A stretch of DNA of 64,000 bases from SAR202 cluster bacterium bin22 (lineage in GTDB: Bacteria; Chloroflexota; Dehalococcoidia; Lucifugimonadales; UBA3495), in contig MPMM01000003.1 in the NCBI GenBank assembly GCA_002238505.1, positions 1-64,000 of the forward strand, read 5' to 3'. The translations under genes were made by a program, and so were the position numbers. Below are positions 7,727 through 18,097 of this stretch, one piece after another. The notes under the pieces were generated by a model, which saw nothing but the letters and a program-made list of their open reading frames with translations, was not told where the DNA came from and made no database searches. Position 1 is the stretch's first letter, and each line of letters begins with the position of its first letter.

Positions 7727-8881
7727 CTACCACCTCCGTGAGCGTTCCGCATGGGCGTGGTCGGGGAGGTGGTACGACAACCCAGCGTCGTCATACGCCG
7801 AGGCTTCCAAAAGGGTGGCAAAGTTCTTGTGGCCTTCCCGCTTGAGTATTGCCCTGATGCGCTGGAGGCGCTGGTCCAGCCGGTACATAGCCAGGGCAAA
7901 GGGCAACCGGCTTGAAGGGAACTTGAGGTCTTCCGCGAGGGCATTCCCGATGAGGGCGCGGGACACCGGATAGATGACGTTGTTTACCAGCTTGTCCCGC
8001 TGTTCCCGATCCTCAATTCCGGCAACCAGGGGCGCGGAGTTGATAAGGGCATTGGTCATTATTATTGATTCCTGCGAAGGTGGGGGTTCACACAGGGAAC
8101 CAATCTGGTAAATGCGAACGGCCTCGTCCTCGTCTGCGAACAGGATGGACTCGGGAATTCCCATAAGATACGCCGAATACCGCCAGACAGCGTGAAAGCC
8201 GGCGCGCTCCTCAGGGGTGTATTGCGCCCCCAGAGCTTCGGAATGTTCGACGGTCCGGGCAGCAAAACAAGAGGCAGCATATCCCAGGTGGGCCGCACTT
8301 ATGGGTACGCCCCATGCATCGTGGTCCCATTCCTCGGTCAATGCAAGGAGTCTCCTCACCTGGGCATGTACAAACCTGATGCGAATCGACAACCGCCAAC
8401 CGTCTCCGTAGGGCATAAGTCCACCGGGCCAGAATATCTCCAACTGATGCCGATTGTTCTGCTTGAGTCTCCGGACGCCATCCTCGAATATGCGGCCTGT
8501 CTGGACAAAGCTCTTGGCGATAAGGGTGGAGAAGCCGTCAATGAGGGTTCCGGTGACGAAGGCCGAGAGGACGGCCACGGAATTTCTCTGGAAAGCGTAG
8601 ACGCCCGGTAGGAATGCGGCATGGTCCAGCCAGACCGGGTCCGGTGCGGGAGATTCGAAGAAGGCTCGGAGGAGCCCAGGCGCCTGAGCCATGTCTTCGC
8701 CGTGCATTCCAGCTTGAATGAAGCCATGCACCTGGTCCTGGGGCAAGGGCGCAAGTTCCTCTACGATTGCGTCCATAACCGGGTCGCCGATGAGGGTATG
8801 GGCGACGTATCTGTCGGCTAGTTCGGAATCAACAAGACGGGCCCTTTCGTGACCCACAGTGTACTCTGTTGGAATGTTCAT
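7727..8881 (-). CDS. MpaB/latex-clearing-type oxygenase (DUF2236)
   Basis: 384 residues from the ATG at 8881, preceded by GGGAAAAG; an upstream ATG at 8923 would add 14 residues. The DUF2236 pattern is clear: an early FESPAPDPVWLDHA, the helix TGRIFEDGVRRL, the His-bearing helix RIRFVHAQVRRLLAL, and DHDAWGVPISAAHLGYA. Known relatives are haem-containing oxygenases (rubber oxygenase Lcp, fungal MpaB). The conserved His in the FVHAQVR helix is the expected haem ligand. Likely an oxidative enzyme on hydrophobic compounds; substrate unknown. Confidence 0.82.
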   Translation of the reverse strand: MNIPTEYTVGHERARLVDSELADRYVAHTLIGDPVMDAIVEELAPLPQDQVHGFIQAGMHGEDMAQAPGLLRAFFESPAPDPVWLDHAAFLPGVYAFQRNSVAVLSAFVTGTLIDGFSTLIAKSFVQTGRIFEDGVRRLKQNNRHQLEIFWPGGLMPYGDGWRLSIRIRFVHAQVRRLLALTEEWDHDAWGVPISAAHLGYAASCFAARTVEHSEALGAQYTPEERAGFHAVWRYSAYLMGIPESILFADEDEAVRIYQIGSLCEPPPSQESIIMTNALINSAPLVAGIEDREQRDKLVNNVIYPVSRALIGNALAEDLKFPSSRLPFALAMYRLDQRLQRIRAILKREGHKNFATLLEASAYDDAGLSYHLPDHAHAERSRRW

Positions 8882-9422
8882 GTGCTTTTCCCGCTGCGGA
8901 CATGATAATTGATGGCTGTTCAAGGTTCAATATTCTGGCTATCGGCAAACACAAAAAGGGAGACAAACGCGGATTGTGGCTGGGCCAGCACCGTCCATGC
9001 CCACCCCAGCGACAAGGATGTCGTTGCCGCAATCAGACTACGGCGAGTCCTGTAAATGTACAGAATCGGGCCTGTTGAAATAGTGTGATTGCTCGACTAT
9101 CTGGCGGTGATTCCTGGGTACAGGCAGGGCACAGCCTGTAGTTGACGAGGATGCCGATGCTGGAGCATCCGGACCATTGCAGCCGGGGTTCTACATTGTT
9201 CCAGTTCACTACAAGACAGCTGAGGGATTTCATCGACCCCAACCACCTGCTGATCCAGATCCACCCACCAAACTACTCAGCGCCAAGGCCCCTGCCTTGG
9301 CCGAAATCCAAATCGCCGCCGTTTAACCCTGACGACATATTCGCTGGACAACAACCGCTCTCTCCCCCGGGATACCACTCTTCAGCCAAAGTTCTTTGTC
9401 CCGCTCTCTTTCCACGCCTGTG
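8882..9422. other. 540-bp interval without a recognisable gene
   Basis: Short frames only, with no motifs or repeats that I can support. It separates the MpaB-like gene start from the 3' end of the GMC gene. Confidence 0.55.
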
Positions 9423-10973
9423 TCAATGATTCTTGAGGAACTCGACTGCCCGCTCCGCCATGGCGATTACGGTCAGGTTCAAGTTGGCCCGAACCGTATC
9501 CGGCATTATCGAGGCATCGACGATCCGGAGACCATCCAGCCCGTGTACCCGGCATTACTGGTCTACTACGGTTGGCGGGTCACTTGACGGTCCCATCTTG
9601 CAGGTGCTGGAAACGTGGTGGGCGGTGATCACGTTGCTCTTCATCCACGTATCCAGACTGGCGTCGTCCTGAAGGACTTCATCAGATGGAGCCAGCCGCT
9701 CTTCAACTATTCCGTTGAAGGCCTCATGCCGAAACAGTTCTGAGCATAGCCGGACGCTCTCACGCATGCGGACCAGGTCGAATGGGTTACCCAGCAGGTT
9801 GAAGTCGAGCAAAGGATGCTCGTCGGGATCAGGGGAGACGATACGCAGTTCCCCCTGGCTGTGAGCCAGATAGAGACACTGGCTGATCCCGATGCCCGTG
9901 GGTCTGACGTGGTCTTCCCCACGCATGGGGTTATCTGACGAGTAGTTGCCCATGTAGATTACGAGGTCGTTGTCGTGGGGTGAGTTCGTCGCCGTAAATC
10001 GAAGGGTGACAGTTCCGGTATTGACCTGGTCGGTATTCAAAAGAAAGCCCGGGAGGGTGCGCCAGAACATAGGCATATCGGGATGGTCCCTTAGATTCTT
10101 GCCGACGCCAGGCAGGTCCTGGACAACTGGTATATCAAGCAGTCGCAACTGGTCGGCTGGCCCAACGCCCGAGAGGCCGAGCAAGTGAGGCGACCCGACT
10201 GCACCACCGCACAGGACTATCTCATCCCCAAAGTAGTCGGTTTCACACCCACCGTTCATCGCCCGAACCCCCACGGCCCGCCTTCCTTCAAAGAGGATTT
10301 TGTACACCTGGCTTTGAGGCATGATATCCAGACCAGCCCTTCCCCGGACCCGATCCAAATGGGCTATGGAAGTGCTTACCCGTATCCGGCCGGCAATGTT
10401 GAAGGCCAGCGGACCTACACCCGTGGACCCTGGCATATTGTGATCCGGACAGTCAGGGAATCCGGCATCAAGGCAGGCCTGATAAAAGGCTTGTTGTTGG
10501 GGGTCCCATTCACCCAGCGGGTATCTGCGGCAGGTTATCGGGCCATCGGATCCGTGGACTTCATTCCGGAAATCCTGGTCTGACTCAAGCTTCAGGAGGT
10601 GGGGAAAGACTGACTCATACCGCCATTCCGAATTGCCCCACTCTGCCCAACGGTCGAAGTCTTCCGGCATTGCTCTCAGGAACTGGGCGTCGTTAACTGA
10701 ACTGGATCCCCCGGTAACTCGCCCACGGGGAACATCAATGTCGGTCAATTCGGTTGCCCTGGCGCGGTAGTTCCAAATGTGCCCTCCGTTCCAAAGGGTT
10801 TCCTGGGCGCCGTAAGCGTACTTAATCACGTCGGGCATGCCCTGCTGGGCCGGGTAATCGGGGCCGGCTTCCAGGAGCAGCACCGACCGATGTGGGTCCT
10901 CTGTGAGCCGGGCGGCCAACACCGAGCCTGCCGAACCGGCCCCAATGATTATGTGATCGTATTTCTTTTTCAT
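9423..10973 (-). pseudogene. GMC oxidoreductase with in-frame TAA near the C terminus
   Basis: FAD-dependent GMC (choline dehydrogenase/glucose oxidase type) enzyme. The N-terminal dinucleotide fold is HIIIGAGSAGSVLAARL, and the PRGRVTGGSSSVND and HHVSSTCKMG signatures follow. A TAA (9555-9557) interrupts the C terminus directly after VVDQ, where homologues continue VVDQY-RVHG. The same frame then reads CRVHGLDGLRIVDASIMPD and VRANLNLTVIAMAERAVEFL to a natural stop at 9423-9425. The first catalytic His is before the stop; the second active-site region (RANxN) is after it. One base change (TAC or TAT to TAA) would explain this. GAAGAGG precedes the ATG at 10973. Confidence 0.85.
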
Positions 10974-11264
10974 GGCCTCTTCAGGTTCCCTCTGTGTTCA
11001 TTTGGCTGCAGGCACACCCGATGGCGACTACCAAGGGGGATTGCAGAGATTTTCGCAATCAAGACAGCAGGCGCGGCCGGGCAGCCGAGGGCTCTTCGGG
11101 GAACTTTAGCAGATGCTGATTAGTTTGGGCCCAATCTGGCGGTTCCCCCCGAGTTCCCTTGGAGCGCGATCGGGGGGCGCTGCTCCTCTGTGGTCGGGTC
11201 CTCACTTGTGCGGGGCAATCCCTCTGAAATATGTCATAGTGGAGTCTCTGCCTGGAAAATTTGT

Positions 11265-11294
11265 TTTCCGGTTATTTCCAGTCATTTCAAGTCG
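11265..11294 (-). repeat. three 10-bp iterons, copy 2 (inverted)
   Basis: On the minus strand: CGACTTGAAA, TGACTGGAAA, TAACCGGAAA with exact 10-base spacing. TACAAAA precedes and an A/T stretch follows, as in copies 1 and 3. Confidence 0.85.
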
Positions 11295-11393
11295 TTTTGT
11301 ATCTGGATGTTTGCCGCCGGTACTCGGGAATGGCTGTCAGGTGAAGGGGTTACAAGTCCTGCTACATATTGTTTCTTGCGAGAAGATGCACGT

Positions 11394-11516
11394 AGAAACT
11401 ATCTCAAGATTATTCAAGGCAGAGCATTGGGCAACTTGCGACACCAAAAGAGATTGCTTTTCACCCCCATCCTAACCTTCCCCCATCAAGGGGGAAGGGA
11501 TTTTGAGATAGTCTCT
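11394..11516 (-). mobile_element. 123-bp MITE-like element, copy 2
   Basis: Reverse-complement copy of 3178-3300, the same length to the base. Ends are AGAAACTATCTCAAGAT and AGAGACTATCTCAAAAT. The interior palindrome is CCTTCCCCCTTGATGGGGG then AAGG. The flanks are CGT on the left and TAATG on the right; a TA duplication is possible with a one-base offset but is not certain. Confidence 0.75.
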
Positions 11517-11829
11517 TAATGCCTGTGCCTTAAAGGGATTCACTGGTTTCATTTAAGTCTATTTTATGGTAGCCAAGGGTGATGCAATCCGGGAAGGGTT
11601 GAATGTCAGCTTTCCGGAACTGAAGAGGACACTTGGGGGCCACAAGGTCTATAGGTGTTCGCTCTTCTGGCGGGCCCGTCAGCTTGACCCTGCAGCCTTG
11701 TTGGGTTAGATTCAAACTCGGAAACGCAGAGCGTGGGGCCTGGACTGCAAATGGTGGTCGGAGCAGCCTTCTGCCCATCCAGTCAGGCAAACCGGTAGCT
11801 TCATAATAAACAGAGGGAGGGAGATTGCC

Positions 11830-12591
11830 ATGCCGTTCTACGAGAGAGGCGATACCCGAATTTTCTACGAAGAGACTGGGTCTGGATTCCCATTGATGAT
11901 CATCCCCGGTGGCGGGCTGAACTCAACAATAGAGGGACTACGCACATCCCATCCTTTCAACCCCCTGGAGACTTACAAGGACGACTTCCGCTGCATCGCT
12001 GCTGACTTGCGCAACGCCAACGGTGGCCAGTCCAGCGGCCCTCTGGAGATTGACCGTCCCTGGGATTCCTATTCTGATGATCAGCTTGGCCTGATGGACC
12101 ACTTGGGAATCGACAAGTTCCTGGTGATAGGGTTCTGCATTGCCGGTCCAATGATCCACAACCTGCTCAGCCGGGCCTCGGACCGAATCGTGGCGGCGGC
12201 GATGATGCAGCCCAGTGGTTTCAGGCCGGAGATACCTGACCTGTTTTACCAGAACAACATTACCGGGTGGGGACCGCCACTGTGCGACAAACGGCCGGAA
12301 GTGACCATGGAATTGGTGCATGACTTCCTGACCAGCATGTACACGAACCGGGGGGATTTCGTATTCACGGTTACCCGAGACTTCGTCCGGTCCCTGCAGA
12401 CTCCTTTGTTGATTGCCCCGGACGATGTGCCTGCCCACCCCTACGAGGTGGCAATGGAAGTGGCTGGCCTGGCCCCCAACTCAGAAGTGACCATATATCC
12501 CTGGAAGGACACCCAGGAACATATTGACCAGACCGTCGCCCATGCCCGGCGATTCCTGAAGACCCACGAACCCGTGGCCGCCAAGGCGTAA
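11830..12591 (+). CDS. alpha/beta hydrolase with cysteine nucleophile
   Basis: 253 residues. The core is complete: oxyanion strand PLMIIPGGGLNS, nucleophile elbow VIGFCIAGP with Cys103 instead of Ser, acid near Asp198-Asp199 (IAPDD), and His231 (TQEHID). A Cys at the elbow is known in dienelactone hydrolases and some related esterases. A strong GGGAGGGAGA ribosome site precedes the ATG. It converges on the Gfo/Idh gene across a hairpin terminator. Substrate unknown. Confidence 0.85.
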   Translation: MPFYERGDTRIFYEETGSGFPLMIIPGGGLNSTIEGLRTSHPFNPLETYKDDFRCIAADLRNANGGQSSGPLEIDRPWDSYSDDQLGLMDHLGIDKFLVIGFCIAGPMIHNLLSRASDRIVAAAMMQPSGFRPEIPDLFYQNNITGWGPPLCDKRPEVTMELVHDFLTSMYTNRGDFVFTVTRDFVRSLQTPLLIAPDDVPAHPYEVAMEVAGLAPNSEVTIYPWKDTQEHIDQTVAHARRFLKTHEPVAAKA

Positions 12592-12670
12592 GCAGTTTGG
12601 TGGAATGGTCTGTTAGCCCCCCCATAATTTGCTGGCGGCATAAGGCTTTTCCGTGACTCGGTGACAAACT

Positions 12671-12696
12671 CAGGGGCGCATTGTTATGCGCCCCTG
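12671..12696. terminator. bidirectional hairpin between convergent genes
   Basis: CAGGGGCGCA, a six-base loop TTGTTA, then TGCGCCCCTG, followed by CAACATTTT on the plus strand. It lies between the stops of the hydrolase and the Gfo/Idh gene. Confidence 0.7.
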
Positions 12697-12733
12697 CAAC
12701 ATTTTCCCAGGTCCCGTGCCTGCGATAGGAAGG

Positions 12734-13831
12734 TCAGCCCACCGGCAGTTCCTTGCCAGTGTTTGAAGCCTCCTGAATGGTATCGATAAAGCGGTGCAGT
12801 TCTACCGCGTCATCAAAGGTGGGCAGACGGTTCTTTCCGGTTCGCACTGCATCGGCGAACAGGGCATACATCTGGCCCACGTTAAAGGGGTCTCCCTCAG
12901 GGAAATCCGACGGAACGAAGCGGAACCGGTCCGGAATCTCCAGATCCTGCAGTTCATGGCTCCTCTGTGCTCCTTGAACCCGCAGCATCTCTCCACGCTG
13001 GGATGACACGCTGCCCGTAGCTACAAGTGTTCCTTCCCTGCCGTAAATCTCCATTCGATAGCCGCTGCCAGCCCAGGGCGCCGCACCCACGTGTACCGAT
13101 GCTGCTGCACCGCTCTTCAATTGTCCACTGACCCGTATGTTGTCTGGAGAGGTGACTTCCACGAATTGTTCCGTATCGGTTTCATACCATTGAGGCGCCT
13201 GGGTGCTTACCATGCACGATACCCTGGCGAAGTCCCCCGCCACAAAGCGCAAGGCGTCAATGACATGACCGTTGGCGATGGTCAGCGTGTTGGCCCCGAG
13301 GCTGGCGTCGCGTTGCCAGGTACGGCTGGATGGGCGGGCTAATGTACCGTCTCGCATGGTGGTCAAACTGCAGGACAGGACCTCGCCTACATAGTCCTGC
13401 TCTATCAGTTCCTTGATGAACATCAGCGCCGGGCTGACCCGGGACTGCAGGCCTACCGCCGTATGTACGCCCTTTTCCCGTGCCAGGTTAGCCAACTCCA
13501 CGGCTTCGGCCGTATTTTTTCCCAGCGGCCACTCGGTATAGACGTGCTTGCCTGCCTCAATGGCGGCCCGGGTGGGCTCATAGTGGGCGGGAACCCGGAC
13601 GACCACTGCCACTGCGTCAATATCCGGCGAGGCGGCCATGTCCCTGAAGTCGTGGAATGCCAGTTTGGCATTAAAGGCCTGGCGGGCCTCCTCTGCGCTT
13701 TCCGGTCGAGTAGTGCAGACTGCTGTAAATTCGACATCCGGACTAGCCAGAAGGGCCGGAAAGTGGGATTGGGAAGCCCACGACGAATTTACGTTGGCCC
13801 CAACGAAGCCCAGGCGAATCTTGTCTGGCAT
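12734..13831 (-). CDS. Gfo/Idh/MocA-family oxidoreductase
   Basis: 365 residues. The N-terminal nucleotide fold is IRLGFVGANVNSSW, followed by SPDVEFTAVCTT and the cofactor/substrate motif VYTEWPLGKNTAEAVELA. The EWPL form is typical of the Gal80-like branch rather than the usual EKP. The C-terminal half is the alpha/beta substrate domain (GSGYRMEIYGREGTLVA). It is predicted to oxidise or reduce a sugar-like or polyol substrate with NAD(P). AAGGAG lies eight bases before the ATG. Confidence 0.88.
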   Translation of the reverse strand: MPDKIRLGFVGANVNSSWASQSHFPALLASPDVEFTAVCTTRPESAEEARQAFNAKLAFHDFRDMAASPDIDAVAVVVRVPAHYEPTRAAIEAGKHVYTEWPLGKNTAEAVELANLAREKGVHTAVGLQSRVSPALMFIKELIEQDYVGEVLSCSLTTMRDGTLARPSSRTWQRDASLGANTLTIANGHVIDALRFVAGDFARVSCMVSTQAPQWYETDTEQFVEVTSPDNIRVSGQLKSGAAASVHVGAAPWAGSGYRMEIYGREGTLVATGSVSSQRGEMLRVQGAQRSHELQDLEIPDRFRFVPSDFPEGDPFNVGQMYALFADAVRTGKNRLPTFDDAVELHRFIDTIQEASNTGKELPVG

Positions 13832-13909
13832 AGGTTGTTCTCCTTGAGTATGAAGTATTGCTATAGTTCCCTGAGTCTGATTTTATGTGCCTGGCTTGCC
13901 TGCCCTCAG

Positions 13910-15601
13910 TTATGCGGTCTCTATGCTCTCGGCGCTTTCCAGTTGCAACTCCTGGATTGAGATGTCCCGCATGACATATTTCTGGATCTTCCCGGTCACT
14001 GTCATGGGGAATTCACTGACAAATTTGACATAACGAGGCACCTTGTAGTGGGCGATTCGATCCCGGCAGAAGTCCCGAATCTCATCCTCGGAGGCTTCCT
14101 GTCCCGCTCGAAGCATTACCCAGGCCATGATTTCCTCCCCGAACCGCAGGTCGGGTACGCCGATGACCTGGACGTCTGCCACTTTGGGGTTCGTGTACAG
14201 GAACTCCTCGATCTCGCGGGGGTAAACGTTCTCGCCGCCGCGAATTATCATGTCCTTGGAACGGCCCGTTATTTTGTAGTAGCCGTCGGCGTCCACCGTG
14301 GCCAGGTCTCCGGTGTGGAGCCAGGCATCAGCATCGATAGCAGCTTCGGTGGCTTCGGGCATTTTGTAATAGCCCTTCATGTTCATAAAGCTCCGGGAAC
14401 AAAGCTCGCCCTGCACTCCGGTCGGCACCTCAATGCCGGTGTCAGGATCGACAATCTTGACTTCGACGTAGGGTATGGCGGTGCCCACGGTTGACACCCG
14501 GCGGTCTATGCCATCGTCGGAGCGGGTCAGGGTGATAATAGGGGCGGCTTCGGTTAGCCCGTAACCCACAGTCATTTCCCGGCATCCCATCCGGTCTATC
14601 ACCTGGCGCATCACTTCTATCGGGCAGGGCGACCCAGCCATAATTCCGGTTCGGAGGGACCCAAGATCGAACCGGTCAAATTCCTCGTGCTCAAGCTCAG
14701 CGATGAACATGGTGGGGACGCCGTGAATGGCGGTGCATCGCTCCTTTTCCACTGCTACCAGGGCCTTTTCAGGTTCGAAGTATTCCGATGGCACCACCAT
14801 TGCTGCCGCCGCAGTGGCGCAGCACAAGGTTCCAAGGACTGAGCCAAAACAGTGGTAAAAGGGAACCGGAATGCAGAGGCGGTCCTCCTCAGTAAAGCGA
14901 AGGCCCTCCCTGGTGTAGGCGGCGTTAGCGACCAGGTTGTGGTGAGTCAGCATCACCCCCTTTGGGTTGCCGGTAGTTCCCGACGTGTACATGATGCAGA
15001 TTACGTCGTCAGGGTGGCACTCGGCCTCCCGCTGATCCAGGGCCGCAGGGGTGATTTCCTCCCCCAGGTCCCGCAGGCTTGACCAGGCAATCATCCCTGC
15101 CGGCGCTTCTACTGACGAGCCATCGTGGGGCTGGATGAAGACGACATTTCGGAGGTTGGGCAACTTTTCGCAATGGAGTTGCCTCGGAGTTGAAGCGGCC
15201 AGCTCCGGAACGACTTCCTGAAGCATTCCAACGTAGTCTGACGTTCGGAAATTGCCGATGAGCATCAGGGCGGCAGCATCGGACTGCCGCAACAGGTACT
15301 CAAGCTCGTGGGTTCGGTAGGCCGGGTTGACGGTGACCAGGACTGCTCCGATCTGCGCGGTGGCGAACTGGGCCACCACCCACTCGGGGTAGTTGGTAGC
15401 CCAAAGGGCCACGTGGTCGCCCTTGCCGATACCCAGGGATATCAACCCGCGGGCGACACGGTCGCACTCTTCCTTGAACTGGCTCCAGTTGTACCTGATG
15501 TTCCAGTCCACGTGGACCAGGGCGTCCCGGTCACCAAACAATTTCGCCTGGCGGTCCAGTAGTTCTCCAATGGTCATTTTGAGGTCGGCGGGGCTGGTCA
15601 T
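13910..15601 (-). CDS. acyl-CoA synthetase (AMP-forming, FadD/ACS type)
   Basis: 563 residues from the ATG at 15601, with GGAGG six bases upstream; the upstream frame (to 15736) overlaps a terminator and is not used. All ANL-superfamily motifs are visible: phosphate loop [23 protein letters not shown], the hinge segment [38 protein letters not shown], and the catalytic-lysine end [13 protein letters not shown]. It activates a carboxylic acid to its CoA thioester. [19 protein letters not shown] at the start resembles medium/long-chain enzymes. Probably feeds beta-oxidation. Confidence 0.92.
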   Translation of the reverse strand: MTSPADLKMTIGELLDRQAKLFGDRDALVHVDWNIRYNWSQFKEECDRVARGLISLGIGKGDHVALWATNYPEWVVAQFATAQIGAVLVTVNPAYRTHELEYLLRQSDAAALMLIGNFRTSDYVGMLQEVVPELAASTPRQLHCEKLPNLRNVVFIQPHDGSSVEAPAGMIAWSSLRDLGEEITPAALDQREAECHPDDVICIMYTSGTTGNPKGVMLTHHNLVANAAYTREGLRFTEEDRLCIPVPFYHCFGSVLGTLCCATAAAAMVVPSEYFEPEKALVAVEKERCTAIHGVPTMFIAELEHEEFDRFDLGSLRTGIMAGSPCPIEVMRQVIDRMGCREMTVGYGLTEAAPIITLTRSDDGIDRRVSTVGTAIPYVEVKIVDPDTGIEVPTGVQGELCSRSFMNMKGYYKMPEATEAAIDADAWLHTGDLATVDADGYYKITGRSKDMIIRGGENVYPREIEEFLYTNPKVADVQVIGVPDLRFGEEIMAWVMLRAGQEASEDEIRDFCRDRIAHYKVPRYVKFVSEFPMTVTGKIQKYVMRDISIQELQLESAESIETA

Positions 15602-15688
15602 GGCTGGCCTCCATCGGTGGGAGTGAGTCCAATATAGACCTGCCGACTGAATTGGGTCAACGAAAATGAGAAGTCGCCCTCGGATAAG

Positions 15689-15723
15689 GAAGCCCCCTTC
15701 GGCGCTTCTGGCGAGGGGGCTTC
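15689..15723. terminator. hairpin terminator downstream of dienelactone hydrolase
   Basis: GAAGCCCCCT pairs with AGGGGGCTTC across a 15-base loop, 28 bases beyond the stop of the hydrolase on the minus strand. The following T-run is weak, so rho-independent action is likely but not certain. Confidence 0.6.
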
Positions 15724-15751
15724 TCAATATCGGCAAACGCAGGCGGGGCTT

Positions 15752-16507
15752 CTAGGACAAGTTCTTCTCCAGGAAAGGCCAGATTTTGCTCCAGCCGTCC
15801 ACGGCCTGTTCCTGGCGATACATGGGCCGATCGTAATAGAAGAATCCATGGCCCGCACCGTCATAACGGTGAAACTCGTAGGACTTGTTGTGTTTCTTTA
15901 ACTCAGCTTCATGCTGGTCCACCTGTTCTGGAGTGGGCGCCGCGTCCTCATTGCCGAACAACCCCAGCAGAGGGCAGGACAGGTCGGCAGTGTAGTCAAT
16001 GGGGGCTACCGGCTGATTGGCCGTCAAGTCGTCACCGGAAGCTACGACTCGCCCTCCCCAGCATTCGACGGCAGCGTCAAATCCATCGATCCGGCAACCG
16101 GAGAGGAAGGTCAGCCGCCCGCCCGAGCAAGTGCCAAATACGCCAACCTTTCCATTGAGATTTGGGAGGGTTCGAAGGAAGCGCAATGCTCCTTCAATGT
16201 CGCCCAGCGCCTGCTCATCGGGTATGCCGCCTGACTCGCGAACACTGGCGCCGATTTGGCTGGGGTCGCCGTGGCCGTTTCGGTGGTACAAATTGGGTGA
16301 GATGGTCAGGTAGCCGTGGTGGGCGAAGCGGCGAGCCGTCTCCCGGTACCATTCGTCCCAGCCCGGCGCGTGGTGAATGAGCACCATCCCGGGGAAGGGA
16401 CCAGCGCCCAGGGGTTTGGCAATGTAGGCCCCAATTGAATCACCATTGTGGCCCTGGACCGTGGTTGTTTCCGCTATCATCCCTTCGTACATGTCAGTGG
16501 TGTACAT
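15752..16507 (-). CDS. dienelactone hydrolase family protein
   Basis: 251 residues. The ATG at 16507 is preferred because AAGGAG lies seven bases upstream; the ATG at 16513 is only one base from it. The DLH fold is clear: FPGMVLIHHAPGW (oxyanion region), nucleophile elbow VGVFGTCSGG with Cys127, acid Asp188 (FGNED), and His220 (GAGHGFFYYD). The family includes carboxymethylenebutenolidase of chlorocatechol degradation. No aromatic-ring genes flank it, so the substrate may differ. It is followed by a hairpin and the acyl-CoA ligase on the same strand. Confidence 0.88.
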   Translation of the reverse strand: MYTTDMYEGMIAETTTVQGHNGDSIGAYIAKPLGAGPFPGMVLIHHAPGWDEWYRETARRFAHHGYLTISPNLYHRNGHGDPSQIGASVRESGGIPDEQALGDIEGALRFLRTLPNLNGKVGVFGTCSGGRLTFLSGCRIDGFDAAVECWGGRVVASGDDLTANQPVAPIDYTADLSCPLLGLFGNEDAAPTPEQVDQHEAELKKHNKSYEFHRYDGAGHGFFYYDRPMYRQEQAVDGWSKIWPFLEKNLS

Positions 16508-16861
16508 ACGCATACTCCTTTAGTGGGGATAGCCCTAGCTTGAAACTGATTCTTGCCCAAGTCAAGACCTGACTTGTGGTCCGCCACCATTGGGGACGTA
16601 TAGGTCTGCCGGCCTGCAGGATCGTCAGGACAGCCGCCATCACAGCGATATCGGCCCTGCCTTAGGCTGCAATTGTGGTTCGGAGCACCAATTGGCGTTA
16701 AACTGTGGGCATTGACAGCCGGAAAGGCAAAGAAGGGCTGTTTGAAGTCTGGCCCTGCAGTCATCGCAGCCCGTTGTCTTTTTCATAGCGGCAACCCTGT
16801 GCCCGACCGGTACCTCAGTGTAAGGAACTTTGCCAACGATCTAAAGAGGTGAGTAAACATC
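16508..16861. other. 354-bp divergent intergenic region
   Basis: Lies between the divergent starts of the dienelactone hydrolase and M20 genes and must contain promoters for both. I do not see a strong consensus promoter or a gene. Confidence 0.5.
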
Positions 16862-18097
16862 ATGACCAATCAACCTTCTGCCTCAAAGGGCGAACTGGCC
16901 GGCCGTTCCAATTCCACCATCGAAGGTTACAGGCAAGCGCTTTTTGAATTATCGCTGGATGTCCATGCCCACCCGGAGCTTAACTACCAGGAACATTATT
17001 CCGCAAAAGCGCTTGCCAACTTCCTGGAAAGTAATGGCCTGCCCGTGGAGCGAGGCATTGGCGGGGTGGAAACTGCCTTCCGGGCCACCATCCAGGGGGA
17101 AGGCGGCGATGGCCCAACAATTGCTGTCCTGGCCGAATATGACGCGCTGCCGGAGATTGGGCATGGCTGCGGCCACAACCTGATTGCCATGGCAGCAATG
17201 GGCGCTGCGCTAGGTCTAAAGGCCGGCGCCGAGGCGTTGCCAGGTCAGGTGATGATCATCGGTACTCCCGCTGAGGAAGGAGGGGGCGGCAAGATCAAGC
17301 TGCTTGAGGCGGGCGTTTTCGAAGGGGTGGATGCTACCCTGTCGTCCCATCCCTTCTCTAACCGGACGATAATTCCCGCAGCGGCCCCGAAGGGAGAAAG
17401 CTGGAGCCTGGCCATGGTGGGGTATCGGTATATGTACCACGGTCGCGCAGCCCACGCCGCGGCGGCCCCTGAAGCCGGCATCAACGCGCTGAACGCAGTA
17501 ATTCACCTCTTTACGGGCATTGACGCCCTGCGCCAGCACTTGCGTGACGATGTTCGCATGCATGGTGTTATCACGGATGGCGGAATGGCCCCCAATGTGG
17601 TGCCCGAATTTGCCGCCGCCAACTTCATGCTCAGATGCCGGGACCGGCGTTACCTGGCCGACGAAGTGGTCGGCAAGGTGCTGAAGGTGGCCGAGGGCGC
17701 GGCAGCCATGACCGGGGCCAGCCTGGAAGTGGAAGAGTTCTATCCATTTTACGAGAATGTCCAGCCTAATGTTGTCCTGGCCCAGGCGGTGGCTGCCAAT
17801 GCCCGCGCTCTTGGCTTCAGGCTGGATGAACCACTGCCGGGCCGTCCGGGCAGCGGAGCGTCGACCGATTTCGGCAACGTTAGCCACTCCATGCCTGCCT
17901 TTGAACTGAGATATGCCGTCAGTGAGCAACCGGTGGCCTCCCATACACGGGATATGTGCGTTACCGCCGCCACCGATCTGGCCTTGTCCAACGCTCTGAC
18001 CGTAGCCAAGACGCTGAGCCTGACGGCCAGTGACCTGCTGTGCGATCCAGGACTGGTGGACGCTGCCAGGGCCGAATTTGCCGAGCGGGCAAGCTGA
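16862..18097 (+). CDS. M20-family amidohydrolase/peptidase (PM20D2/AbgB-like)
   Basis: 411 residues. Metal-site landmarks are HAHPELNYQEHYSA near the start, AVLAEYDALPEIGHGCGHN with His101, Cys103 and His105, and TPAEEGGGG with the Glu138-Glu139 pair. The inserted dimerisation domain includes YHGRAAHAAAAPEAGINALN, and STDFGNVSHSMPAF carries the closing residues. Cys at the second position of HxCGHN is typical of the aminobenzoyl-glutamate hydrolase and PM20D2 branch, which cleaves amide bonds of acyl-amino acids or dipeptides. GAGGTGA precedes the ATG. Confidence 0.9.
   Translation: MTNQPSASKGELAGRSNSTIEGYRQALFELSLDVHAHPELNYQEHYSAKALANFLESNGLPVERGIGGVETAFRATIQGEGGDGPTIAVLAEYDALPEIGHGCGHNLIAMAAMGAALGLKAGAEALPGQVMIIGTPAEEGGGGKIKLLEAGVFEGVDATLSSHPFSNRTIIPAAAPKGESWSLAMVGYRYMYHGRAAHAAAAPEAGINALNAVIHLFTGIDALRQHLRDDVRMHGVITDGGMAPNVVPEFAAANFMLRCRDRRYLADEVVGKVLKVAEGAAAMTGASLEVEEFYPFYENVQPNVVLAQAVAANARALGFRLDEPLPGRPGSGASTDFGNVSHSMPAFELRYAVSEQPVASHTRDMCVTAATDLALSNALTVAKTLSLTASDLLCDPGLVDAARAEFAERAS

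Larger units (their letters stand above)
10974..11829. other. 850-bp interval with repeats, no gene
   Basis: No supported coding sequence. It holds an inverted copy of the 10-bp iterons (11265-11294) and the second MITE-like element (11394-11516). The rest shows no structure that I recognise. Confidence 0.65.

Noticed and set aside
9555-9557. Stop in the GMC gene as a recoded codon
   Set aside because: The stop is TAA, which is not used for Sec or Pyl, and the family has Tyr rather than a redox residue at this place.
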